From Neptunomonas antarctica (lineage in GTDB: Bacteria; Pseudomonadota; Gammaproteobacteria; Pseudomonadales; Balneatricaceae), in the NCBI RefSeq assembly GCF_001305295.1, contig NZ_LJSI01000053.1, positions 620,001 through 684,000 on the forward strand: DNA of 64,000 bases, read 5' to 3'. Below the pieces are notes generated by a model, which was not told where the DNA came from, did not search any database, and worked only from the letters and a program-made list of their open reading frames with translations. The translations under genes were made by a program, and so were the position numbers. Numbering within the stretch: position 1 is the first letter of the stretch; the number at the start of each line of letters is the position of its first letter. Positions 31,577-40,981 of this stretch are shown here, in pieces.

Positions 31577-33172
31577 ATGTTTAAGCGAACTTTGCTGGCA
31601 ACCTCACTGACCATTGTTTTGAGTGGCTGTTCAATTACACCCAACGTAATTTCTCCTGATCAGGTCGCTTCAACCGCACAGGCAGATATCGATCTGCTAT
31701 CACGGAGTCAATCCGTAGAAGGCGTTGTTACGCTAAATGAAGCGATTGCCCGTGCCGTTCTGAATAACCGTGATAAAAAGCTGAAGTTATTAGAGTCTGC
31801 TCTTGCCCAAGGGCAGATAGACCTGATTCAGCATGGAATGCTGCCTAGCCTGACAGCCTCTGCCGGGTATTCAAAACGGGATGAGTATGCCGGTTCTGCC
31901 AGTGTTAGTTTCTCTGACGGCGAACCTGATGCATTGGATCCGGATCCTGCCTACTCTGTGTCTCAAAGCAAAGAACACGATACCCAAAATGTTGCCTTTA
32001 CCTGGAATGTTCTGGACTTCGGGCTTTCGTATGTGCGTGCAAATCAGTATGCCGATCGTTACCTGATAAGTAAGGAACGTGAGCGCAAGGTCGTACATAA
32101 CATCACGCAGGATGTACGTGCAGCCTATTGGCGTGCAGTCTCAGCTGAGCGACTTTTGACGAAGATTAACCCACTGATAGGGCACGCTAGCGTAGCGCTT
32201 AAAAACTCTCGCGAAATAGAAACTCAGCAGCTGCGTTCGCCTCTGGAAGCGCTTTATTATCAGCGGGAGTTGCTTGATATTCTTCGCGCTTTGCAGTCCG
32301 TGCGTCAGGATCTGATGGGCGCGAAAACCGAGTTGACCAGCTTATTGGGGCTCAAGCCTGGTACTGCATTTGAACTGGCGGATGTGAATACGTCCCGGCA
32401 CCAGATTCCTGAATTGTCTGTCGAGCTTGAACAGATGGAAGAGCTGGCACTGCAGCAGCGTCCTGAGTTGATTGAAAACCATTACCAAAAGCGTATATCG
32501 GCTGCTGAAACTAAGGCTGCTATGTTAGACATGCTGCCCGGTATTAACTTAACCGCTGGTGTTTATAAGGATAGTAATGAGTATCTGCTCAATCAGGATT
32601 GGACCAGCATGGGTGCTCAGATTAGCTGGAACCTGTTTGATGTGTTCAAGATCGGAGCAGAGAACCGTATGGCTAAGACTAGGGATGCTCTGGTCGAAGA
32701 GCAGCGCTTAGCTACTTCCATGGCTGTGCTGACCCAAGTACACCTTGCTAATATTCGCTATAACCAGGCGCGCAAAAGCTTTGATCTTGCTAGCAGCTAT
32801 CTGGATGTGGCAGAAAGAATCAGTGAGCAGACTGAGAACTCAGCCCGAATGAAGCGTGCTTCGCCGCTTGATCTGATCCGAGAGTCTCTCAACACCTTGC
32901 TGGCAGAGCTACGCCGTGATGTTGCTTATGCTGACCTGCAAAACAGCTATGGTCGTGTCTATGTCACTATGGGGATGGATTTACTGCCAGCAAACTACAC
33001 CGAGGTTGGTTTAAAAGATCTGAGCCAGCAGATCGGCGAGCGTTTTGAACAGTGGCAAAAAGGCGAGCTGCAACTGAGCGCTGAACAGGTTAAAACAGAG
33101 ACGGATAAATCCGCTGCTGTGAAAATAAGTGAGCAGCCTGTCGTTGCATTCGCAGAAGACAAAGTGAAATGA
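31577..33172 (+). CDS. TolC-family outer-membrane efflux lipoprotein
   Basis: The protein is about 531 residues long and has a lipoprotein signal (lipobox LSGCS, Cys at about residue 17). Two outer-membrane efflux (OEP) repeats are rich in long helices and form the trimeric channel-tunnel. I chose the ATG at 31577, which places the signal peptide at the N-terminus and follows ggatagaag; an upstream ATG-like start at 31478 would bury it. It is the first gene of a five-gene run, with its stop overlapping the next start (ATGA). In this setting it is probably the exit duct for the giant surface protein encoded two genes downstream. Confidence 0.88.
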   Translation: MFKRTLLATSLTIVLSGCSITPNVISPDQVASTAQADIDLLSRSQSVEGVVTLNEAIARAVLNNRDKKLKLLESALAQGQIDLIQHGMLPSLTASAGYSKRDEYAGSASVSFSDGEPDALDPDPAYSVSQSKEHDTQNVAFTWNVLDFGLSYVRANQYADRYLISKERERKVVHNITQDVRAAYWRAVSAERLLTKINPLIGHASVALKNSREIETQQLRSPLEALYYQRELLDILRALQSVRQDLMGAKTELTSLLGLKPGTAFELADVNTSRHQIPELSVELEQMEELALQQRPELIENHYQKRISAAETKAAMLDMLPGINLTAGVYKDSNEYLLNQDWTSMGAQISWNLFDVFKIGAENRMAKTRDALVEEQRLATSMAVLTQVHLANIRYNQARKSFDLASSYLDVAERISEQTENSARMKRASPLDLIRESLNTLLAELRRDVAYADLQNSYGRVYVTMGMDLLPANYTEVGLKDLSQQIGERFEQWQKGELQLSAEQVKTETDKSAAVKISEQPVVAFAEDKVK

Positions 33173-33906
33173 TGCGAAAAGCATGTGTCTTTGCGCTGAA
33201 CGCATCATTTCTGTTGGCTTCGGGTGCCAGTTTCGGTGCTGATTATGAAGCACGTGCCGTTATTAATGCGCTCGACCGTGCGATTTTATCGGGGGAGATT
33301 GCTGCGAAAGTCGATCGGCTTCCCCTTCGTCCAGGAGACGCCTTTGTAAAAGGCGATCTCCTTGTGGCGCTCGACTGTGCTTTGTATGAGGCTCAGACGG
33401 CTAAGGTTTCTGCTGAGGTTAAAGGGGCTAGAATCAAGCGTAATAACGCACAAGATTTGAATGCACTTCACTCGATAGGGGCGCTGGATGTTGCTTTGGC
33501 TCAGTCAGAGTATTCGCAATCATTAGCTGAGCTACGTATCGCCAAACTGAATACTGAACGTTGTGAAATACACGCTCCCTGGGAAGGGCGTGTCGTCAGC
33601 CTATTGGTTAATGCTCATGAAAATATTCGTCAACAGCAGGCGTTAATTGAAATTGTCGGAGATCGTCAGCTTGAAGCTGAAGTAGTAGTGCCGGCTGCCT
33701 GGATCTCCTGGCTAACAGTCGGGATGCCTTTGCAGCTGCAGGTAGATGATGTTGCCGCAGAGGTAGAGGCGAGCGTGGCCACAATAATCCCAGCGATCGA
33801 TACCGTTAGTCAGACTGTCCTTGTACGTGTAGCACTACCCGTTGATTCCAATTTGATACCTGGCATGAGTGCCATCGCCCGATTTGATGTGCCACAGGCT
33901 CAGTGA
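33169..33906 (+). CDS. Small periplasmic adaptor (HlyD/RND membrane-fusion type)
   Basis: The 245-residue protein has a signal peptide (about 1-24) and no other membrane segment. A lipoyl-like half (ILSGEIAAKVDRLPLRPGDAFVKGDLLVALDC) leads to a short helical hairpin (about 75-120). The second lipoyl half (CEIHAPWEGRVVSLLVNAHENI) and a beta-barrel domain follow. It is shorter than usual adaptors, with a stubby hairpin. It starts within the stop of the tolC-like gene. The other two adaptors of this locus are fused to larger membrane proteins, so this one may bridge them to the outer-membrane duct. Confidence 0.85.
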   Translation: MMRKACVFALNASFLLASGASFGADYEARAVINALDRAILSGEIAAKVDRLPLRPGDAFVKGDLLVALDCALYEAQTAKVSAEVKGARIKRNNAQDLNALHSIGALDVALAQSEYSQSLAELRIAKLNTERCEIHAPWEGRVVSLLVNAHENIRQQQALIEIVGDRQLEAEVVVPAAWISWLTVGMPLQLQVDDVAAEVEASVATIIPAIDTVSQTVLVRVALPVDSNLIPGMSAIARFDVPQAQ

Positions 33907-33918
33907 AAATACATCTAA

Positions 33919-33935
33919 ACAGGCCGCGCGCCTGT
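33919..33935. other. Small inverted repeat between adaptor and giant gene
   Basis: ACAGGC and GCCTGT form a 6-bp stem around a 5-base loop in the 49-base gap before the giant gene. No T-run follows, so it is not a terminator. It might protect or punctuate the mRNA. Confidence 0.35.
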
Positions 33936-33955
33936 GCTATGGAAGGATTTAGATC

Positions 33956-36900
33956 ATGAAAAACAAGACCCTCAATACCCCGCTCCATTGTCGTCGTAAA
34001 CCGTTAATTATGGCTCTCGAGCCGCGCATCTTGCTTGATGGTGCGGCGGTAGCAACGACGGCGGAAATGACCACGGATGTTGCTTATCAGGATGATTCTG
34101 CACAGACGGACACGGTCGAACAAAGTGTTCACTTTGCAGCACCGGCACCAACGGTAGCAGATGCAGGCAACCGTCGAGAAGTCGCGTTTGTTGATACGGC
34201 AGTCGAAGACTACCAGAGTCTGGTGGATGGTTTGGGTGAGGGTGTCGAGATTATCCTGATTGATGGCAACGAAAATGGCCTGGAGCAGATGGTTACGGCG
34301 TTACAAGGTGAGACTGGCATTGATGCTATTCATCTGTTTTCACACGGTGATGTGGGCGAACTGAAACTGGGTACCCTGACCCTGAATGATGAGAATTTGC
34401 AGGCTAACGCTGAGCTGCTTTCTACGCTCGGCGAGTCGTTGAGCGAAGCCGGCGATTTGATGCTTTACGGCTGCTATGTGGGTGCTGACAATACAGGGCG
34501 CGATTTTGTCGACTCTGTGGCATCACTGACGCAGGCCGATGTAGCGGCCTCTGAAGACTTGACCGGTGCTGAAAGTCTGGGTGGGGATTGGGACTTGGAG
34601 GCCAGTAGTGGGGTGATTGAAACGCAGAATCTCAGCGTTTCAGGATATGAGCATTCATTGGTGATTTCTGGCTGGAATGATCAGTCTTACACCGAACAGC
34701 AGGGCGAAATTGCACTTGGAAACGGTATTTCGATCACCGGAGGAGATAACTACGGTACGGGCTATATCCAGTTTGAGGTTACCAACGGTAAACAGGTAGA
34801 AGATATTCTAAGTCTCGACAGCTCTAATAACCCAAGTATTGAAGATCAAGTTTCGCTGCAAGGCAGCGATGTTTATATAGGCCAAGGAGCTGGTAAAGCT
34901 CTGCTCAAAATAGGAAGCATTGATAACTACCTCAATGGGCAGGCTGGCCGTACGTTGCGGATCAATTTTGATAATGCAACGATCCCGGGCACCAACCCTG
35001 TTTTGAATGGAGATTTTTCAAGCCCATTCAGCGCCGGCTGGAATGCGTATACATCTACTGTGGATTTGGGTGTTACCAGTTTTACTTTCAGCAACGGCAG
35101 GACTTGGGTGATACCAGAGCTAGCTACGAGTGATTATCCGTCCCAAACTCCCGGCCGCGATGATAACGACCTCAACGGTACAAGCTACGGCACTTATGAT
35201 AACGGCATTGTGCAGATAGATGGCAATCGCTTGCGTCTTGAAGAGTCCCGTTTGACCACCAGCGGATACGGAGTGGTGCATGGCCCCGCAGCTTACAGTG
35301 ATGTGTTTGCGGCCACCAAGGATATGGTGCTGCAGTTTGACTGGGAGGCCAACAACATTGGTGATGACTACCATGTGGCTGCCTATTTAATGAATGTCGA
35401 TACGGGGAATGCAGAGCTGGTCTTTACTGACTACGGCACCCGTGGTACAGGTACCGAATTTATTTCTGTTTCAGCGGATGGTAATTATAGTTTTGTCTTC
35501 GTCTCAGGGACGTTCGATAAGACCGGTGGTAGGTTGGCCGGCGCATCCATGTATATCGATAATATTCGCGTTGAAGAGGCCGCTATAACCGATGAAGTGC
35601 TGACAAATATGTTGCTTCAGGTGAAGTATAAGAATGACTCTGATAACCCTTCAACCTCTAAAGTGGTTACGCTAACCGCTAAGAATATTAATAACATAAT
35701 ACAAACTGATAATATGACTCTGACCGTTACCCCGGTCAATGATCCTTCGTCACTAGCGGGCAATGCGCAACTACCGACAATTATGGAAGACCAAGCCAGT
35801 AATGACGGCCGGTCGGTATCCCAGCTGTTTGGTTCACTATTCTCAGATGTGGATAATGGCGATACGCTGGGCGGTGTGTTTATTACAGCAAACCCATTGG
35901 CAGGAGATGCAACGGATGGTGTTTGGGAATACCAGGTAGCGGGCAGTTCAACCTGGCATGATGTCGGTTCTGTAAGTGAAACAGGGGGGCTTCTGCTGGC
36001 GGCTGATACCCTTATTCGATTTAACCCGGCTACTGATTATAATGGTACACCGGATTCGCTCAGCTTACGGGGTGTTGATCAGACGCTTGCAGGCATTGCT
36101 GCAACTACCGATGGCGCTCGTGGGGAGTACAACACAACAGCGGCACCGGCTAGCTCGGGCCTGAGTACTCAAACTAGAACACTGTCGATTAATGTTACAT
36201 CAGTAAACGATATTCCGGAGTTCACCAACAACGAAAACAGCACAACGCTGACTGAGACCAGCGGTGCGGATTCTAATGTGAGTGACTTGACGGTTTCGCC
36301 GGGAGATGTGTTAACGGGAGTGCTAAGTGTTGATGACATCGAAACTGATGCTAACCTGCTGGCTCTGGTCATCCGAGGTGGCGTTGAAACAAGCCTTGAT
36401 TCTGGCGTATGGCAGCTGTCCGGTCGTTACGGCACACTGGAACTGGATACAACCAACAATAATACATGGACCTACACACCCGATAAATGGGATGCCATCA
36501 ATGCGTTGCGGGCAGGTCAGGTTGTCACGGATACCTTCCAGTTCAAGGTCAGTGATAGTGATGGCGGCCTCGCTTTACAAGACTTTATTATTACCCTCAA
36601 CGGTGTAAATGATACGCCGCTCGTTGTTAATGCGCTGGCTGGCCAGTCTTTCGCAGACGATGGTAGCTGGACCTGGCAAATACCCGCCAACACGTTTACC
36701 GATGCTGAAGGAACCGGCTTGGCCTATACCGCGTGGGTGACACACGAAAGTGGCGTTGGGGTGACGCCATATCAAATTACAGTCGTCAATGGCGTCGAAG
36801 ATGGCAGTGCGGCTGACTGGCTGACTTTTGATGCCAGTTCACGCACTTTAAGTGGTGACCCGACCGCTACCTGGGCAGATAAGAACCTTACCATCGAAAT

Positions 36901-39900
36901 TCGGGCAGATGACGGGCTCGTAGAGGTAAGCAACTCCTTCACATTAGACTTGACCGGTACTGCCAACAATCAGCCGCCGGTTGTGGCTAATGAAATGACA
37001 TGGACATCGATTGATGCTCAGGATACATCCTGGGAACTACAGATTCCAGGCAACACTTTTAGTGATGCTGACAGTCCGTCTGGTTTGAGCTATTCGGCTA
37101 ATATTATCGAGACAAATGGCACACGTACCTCAATTGACGGTTCCACGTTCCCCGGCCTGATTTTCGATAGCAACACTGGCAAGTTGTCTGGCGACGGTAC
37201 ACTACAGGATCTCCTTATCGAGATTGTAGCTACTGATGATAAAGAAGCAGGGTACTCCAACGGAACGGCTTCAACTCAGTTCCAACTGGGCGTTTATGAT
37301 TCTACGGGTGTTGATGGAACACCAGCGACAACAGTAACCCCTAACGTTAATGGTATCACTGGTTTGCTGATTGATGGCGCCGGTAGTGGTCGCTATACGC
37401 TACCCGCCAATGCTTTTGATATTGTGGCATCTGCCAGCAATACAGTCACCTATGCCGCACAACTTAGTAGCGCTGGGGGGCTGCCGGCCTGGCTGACCTT
37501 CGATGCTGCAACGGGTGCTTTCACTGGTAATCCGCCGCAGGGTAGCGCTGGTCTGTCCATCGAAGTAACGGCAACTGTTGACGATGGAGTCTCGCCGGTT
37601 ACCTCCGGTGCGTTGGCACTCTCGTTGCAAGTGACTAACCCTAATGATCCTATAGTGTTGATTACATCACCGCTGGATGACCAGACTGTTACGGCGGGGT
37701 CTCTATTAGGCCTGACATTTGCGGCACCGTTCACGGATCCTGATGGTGTGTTATCAGGCTCAGTGAGCAATGCAGGGGTTCCGCAAGTGGATGGCATCAC
37801 CTACGAGGCCTTTGTAGTTGATGAAAACGGAGTCGAGAGGCCGGTTGATGACTTTGGTCTCGCACTGGATCAGAATGCTGGTGACTTGACGCTGAACGGT
37901 AACCTGCCGGGTGGCTATGCCTATTTGAATATTCTGCTAAGAGGCACTGAAGTGGACGGGGGCACTACCCAGACAGCAACTTTCACCCTGTTCCTCAATG
38001 ACCCCGCAGCTAGTGGCGATCAGGATGTAGCAGCTTATAGCGCCAACGATGCAGGTGTGGTGACGGTAGCGGGTACACCGACCCAGGGACAAACATTAAC
38101 AGTATCCACCGTGGATGATGACGGGCTTACCAATAATGCGCCGAGCTATCAGTGGCAGGTTTCATCAGACAGTGGCACGACCTGGCAGGATATCGCACGC
38201 TCTCAGGCTCAGACTGCTTCCTTACAGCTAACTCAAAGCGAAGCTGGCAAACAGGTGCGTGTTCAGTCGTTCTATACTGACGACAGCGGCGTATTTGAAA
38301 GCCCATTTTCAACTGCCGTATCTGTTGCTGATGTAGATGATGCTGGCGCGATTACTATCGCCGGGTCGCCGACCGTTGGTAGCGTCCTGTCCTCGACACT
38401 AAGCGATGCAGATGGCCTGACACAGGCCGATCCTGATTATCAATGGCAGGTATCCACCAATGAAGGTGTCAGTTGGAGCAATGTTGCGGGTGCAACTTTT
38501 AGTACCTATCAGGTGACGTCTAACGAAGGTGGTCGTCAGGTTCGAGTGCAGGCAACTTACTCGGATGATATGGCTAATAATGAGACGGTAACGTCTGCTG
38601 CGCACACGATACAACTTGGTGCTGTAGCACCTGTGGCAGTGAATGACAGCGCTAGTGTGACAGAGGCTGGAGGTGTCAATAACGCCACACCTGCTGCAAC
38701 CCCGGTCGCCGGCAATGTATTGACGAACGATACTGATGAGAACGTCGGAGATACGTTGAGTATTGCCAATCTCCGAGTCGGTTTGATTGAAGGCTTCGGT
38801 TTTGAAGCAACAAAGGTTTCAAGTGACTTTCAACTGTCCGGACTATACGGTCAAATTGTGATGAATTCCGTTGATGGCAGCTTTATCTACACACTGGATG
38901 AAAGTAACTCTGCTGTTCAAGCGCTTGCACTAGCAGGGACTTTGACCGAATCTTTCAATTACTCGGTCAAGGATTCGACTGAACTATTCGATGTGGGAGT
39001 GCTATCCATCACGATCAACGGCTCCAATGATGCGCCTGAGGTTGTTGTATCTACTGCTGATGATGTTGACGAGGCTGTGGATGGGGCTGCGCAGTCTATT
39101 TTATTGACAGGCACCGTGGCGTTTGATGATGTAGATGCTGGTGACCAAGTTGATATTCTTTCTGCAAGTAACGTTGATATGGCATGGAGCGGCGGTTCTT
39201 TATCTACTGACCTGCTAGCACTGCTGTGGAGTGGCTTGTCGGTAAACGAAACCGACTTGTCCGCGCCTGGTCGTATCGGCTGGGCTTATGACGTTTCTAA
39301 TGCGGATCTGGACTTCCTGGCGACAGGCGAAACCATCACCTTTAGTTATGACATCACGGTGACTGACTCGGCAGGTGCCACTGTAACTGATACCTTAATG
39401 TTCACCATCAATGGCAGCAACGATACGCCGACTGTGCAGGTCTCGACAGCCTCAGATTACACCGAGGCGTTAGACGGCAGCGCTCAGTCATTGATGCAAA
39501 CCGGTACAGTGTCTTTTGATGATGCTGATCAGAACAATGTACTGGTCGGCATTAGCAACGCATCCAATAATGATATCGTCTGGAAGCGAAACAATAATAG
39601 CGATGTAGTCAGTGGTCTGCCGGCTGGCTTAGCAGCACAGCTTGTGAGTGCGTTCAGTACCAGTGTTGATGATGCGGCCAATCATGGTCAGATCGCTTGG
39701 GAGTTTGATGCCAACGCACTAGATCTGGATTTCCTTAACAAAGACGACACAATAACCTTCAGCTATGCGGTCACAGTGAATGATGAACAGAATGCGCATA
39801 GCTCTGCAACAATAGGGTTCACGATTGTTGGTACTAACGATGCGCCGGAAGTGACATCGCGTCAACTTATAGATGACGAGACTATCGTGCAGATGGGCGA

Positions 39901-40972
39901 TGATTACATACTGGATATAAGCACTCTTTTCAGCGATAAGGATTCTGTTCAGAGTCGTGAAGATTTAGATTTTCTGATAGAAGGGCTTCCCGACGGATTA
40001 AGTTATGATGCGCAAACCGGCGTTATATCCGGTGCCTCACGTGAGTCTGGAAAGTTCATAATTACTATGACGGCTATCGATACCGAAGATGCCAGGGTTA
40101 CCAGGAGTTTCGAGCTGACCGTGACGGCAGTCGTTCAAGATGATAGCGGTACATCGGTGGCAGACACTACCCCACCACCGCCACCAGAGTCTGATACACA
40201 GCCGGTAGAAAGTCCCCTTTCTGGTATGCCTGATGGTTTGGTGAATGAGGATGGCTCGGCAGATCCGACAGACACCAGTGGCTATATCAATAGCGAATCA
40301 GCTACCCCTCCTGTTGATTCGGTGGTGGATGCGGCATCTGATTCAGGTGTTGCTAATGGCCTGGTAAATGAAGGCAATGATGCAGGAAAGGCCTCTGAGC
40401 AGGTGATTTTGGCCAAAGAGGGTGTTCTGGTCGTTGAAAGTAGATCTCTGGATGGCAAGACGAGTGTGCGGGCATCGGTGGATGTCAATGTCAATGATTC
40501 AGGTGAAGTCGTCTTCAGTGACACTCAGCAGGAAGCCTTTGGCGTGGTTTCTCTGGCGGTGGTTAGTATTGAGCAAACAGCTGATAATGAGCTATTTATC
40601 AATGTTAAGGATACAAGTCCCAGTGCCAGTGCTCAACGTTATAGTGGCACGCTTGGCAGTGGTGAAAGCTTGCCTGGCTGGCTGACCGTTGATCCCGCTA
40701 CAGGTTCGATGACCATTCTTAACCCGCCGGCTGGACAGAAAGAAGTTGTTGTGCGTATTCAGACGATCGATGCTGACGGGAAGGTCCGGATGCTAGAGCT
40801 TAAACTGGATCTGGAAGAACTCCTCAAGCGTAACCAGGCTGATAATGATAAGACGGTTGAGACTATTAAACCGCAGACCACTTTCGTTCCTTTAGCAGAC
40901 CAGCTCGAAGCGGAGCTAGTCGATAGAGATCAATATGGTAATAAGCTTATGGCATTACTGCATTCAGCATAA
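33956..40972 (+). CDS. Giant LEPRxLL/DUF4347 surface protein (putative adhesin)
   Basis: The 2338-residue protein has no ordinary signal peptide. It opens with a basic stretch and the motif LEPRILLDGA at 21-30, the hallmark of the LEPR-XLL leader. A DUF4347 domain follows (about 74-225) with LFSHGD (His130) and YGCYVG (Cys163). The rest is a chain of beta-sandwich repeats: VCBS/cadherin-like units punctuated by 'xNDxP' (about 580-1000), He_PIG/dystroglycan-like units, two Ig-like units with 'YQWQVS' (about 1370-1550) and three bacterial cadherin-type units. A Pro/Ser/Asp-rich linker and a final 160-residue domain end the protein. I see no RTX nonapeptides and no sortase signal. A good ribosome site (aagga) precedes the ATG. 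Export through the surrounding TolC/adaptor/protease genes is inferred from context; cell-surface adhesion is the likely role. Confidence 0.85.
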   Translation: MKNKTLNTPLHCRRKPLIMALEPRILLDGAAVATTAEMTTDVAYQDDSAQTDTVEQSVHFAAPAPTVADAGNRREVAFVDTAVEDYQSLVDGLGEGVEIILIDGNENGLEQMVTALQGETGIDAIHLFSHGDVGELKLGTLTLNDENLQANAELLSTLGESLSEAGDLMLYGCYVGADNTGRDFVDSVASLTQADVAASEDLTGAESLGGDWDLEASSGVIETQNLSVSGYEHSLVISGWNDQSYTEQQGEIALGNGISITGGDNYGTGYIQFEVTNGKQVEDILSLDSSNNPSIEDQVSLQGSDVYIGQGAGKALLKIGSIDNYLNGQAGRTLRINFDNATIPGTNPVLNGDFSSPFSAGWNAYTSTVDLGVTSFTFSNGRTWVIPELATSDYPSQTPGRDDNDLNGTSYGTYDNGIVQIDGNRLRLEESRLTTSGYGVVHGPAAYSDVFAATKDMVLQFDWEANNIGDDYHVAAYLMNVDTGNAELVFTDYGTRGTGTEFISVSADGNYSFVFVSGTFDKTGGRLAGASMYIDNIRVEEAAITDEVLTNMLLQVKYKNDSDNPSTSKVVTLTAKNINNIIQTDNMTLTVTPVNDPSSLAGNAQLPTIMEDQASNDGRSVSQLFGSLFSDVDNGDTLGGVFITANPLAGDATDGVWEYQVAGSSTWHDVGSVSETGGLLLAADTLIRFNPATDYNGTPDSLSLRGVDQTLAGIAATTDGARGEYNTTAAPASSGLSTQTRTLSINVTSVNDIPEFTNNENSTTLTETSGADSNVSDLTVSPGDVLTGVLSVDDIETDANLLALVIRGGVETSLDSGVWQLSGRYGTLELDTTNNNTWTYTPDKWDAINALRAGQVVTDTFQFKVSDSDGGLALQDFIITLNGVNDTPLVVNALAGQSFADDGSWTWQIPANTFTDAEGTGLAYTAWVTHESGVGVTPYQITVVNGVEDGSAADWLTFDASSRTLSGDPTATWADKNLTIEIRADDGLVEVSNSFTLDLTGTANNQPPVVANEMTWTSIDAQDTSWELQIPGNTFSDADSPSGLSYSANIIETNGTRTSIDGSTFPGLIFDSNTGKLSGDGTLQDLLIEIVATDDKEAGYSNGTASTQFQLGVYDSTGVDGTPATTVTPNVNGITGLLIDGAGSGRYTLPANAFDIVASASNTVTYAAQLSSAGGLPAWLTFDAATGAFTGNPPQGSAGLSIEVTATVDDGVSPVTSGALALSLQVTNPNDPIVLITSPLDDQTVTAGSLLGLTFAAPFTDPDGVLSGSVSNAGVPQVDGITYEAFVVDENGVERPVDDFGLALDQNAGDLTLNGNLPGGYAYLNILLRGTEVDGGTTQTATFTLFLNDPAASGDQDVAAYSANDAGVVTVAGTPTQGQTLTVSTVDDDGLTNNAPSYQWQVSSDSGTTWQDIARSQAQTASLQLTQSEAGKQVRVQSFYTDDSGVFESPFSTAVSVADVDDAGAITIAGSPTVGSVLSSTLSDADGLTQADPDYQWQVSTNEGVSWSNVAGATFSTYQVTSNEGGRQVRVQATYSDDMANNETVTSAAHTIQLGAVAPVAVNDSASVTEAGGVNNATPAATPVAGNVLTNDTDENVGDTLSIANLRVGLIEGFGFEATKVSSDFQLSGLYGQIVMNSVDGSFIYTLDESNSAVQALALAGTLTESFNYSVKDSTELFDVGVLSITINGSNDAPEVVVSTADDVDEAVDGAAQSILLTGTVAFDDVDAGDQVDILSASNVDMAWSGGSLSTDLLALLWSGLSVNETDLSAPGRIGWAYDVSNADLDFLATGETITFSYDITVTDSAGATVTDTLMFTINGSNDTPTVQVSTASDYTEALDGSAQSLMQTGTVSFDDADQNNVLVGISNASNNDIVWKRNNNSDVVSGLPAGLAAQLVSAFSTSVDDAANHGQIAWEFDANALDLDFLNKDDTITFSYAVTVNDEQNAHSSATIGFTIVGTNDAPEVTSRQLIDDETIVQMGDDYILDISTLFSDKDSVQSREDLDFLIEGLPDGLSYDAQTGVISGASRESGKFIITMTAIDTEDARVTRSFELTVTAVVQDDSGTSVADTTPPPPPESDTQPVESPLSGMPDGLVNEDGSADPTDTSGYINSESATPPVDSVVDAASDSGVANGLVNEGNDAGKASEQVILAKEGVLVVESRSLDGKTSVRASVDVNVNDSGEVVFSDTQQEAFGVVSLAVVSIEQTADNELFINVKDTSPSASAQRYSGTLGSGESLPGWLTVDPATGSMTILNPPAGQKEVVVRIQTIDADGKVRMLELKLDLEELLKRNQADNDKTVETIKPQTTFVPLADQLEAELVDRDQYGNKLMALLHSA

Positions 40973-40981
40973 GGAAATATT

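Noticed and set aside
33956-40972. RTX adhesin exported by a classical type I system
   Set aside because: No GGxGxDxUx repeats are visible, no ABC ATPase is encoded nearby, and the protein begins with an LEPRxLL leader.
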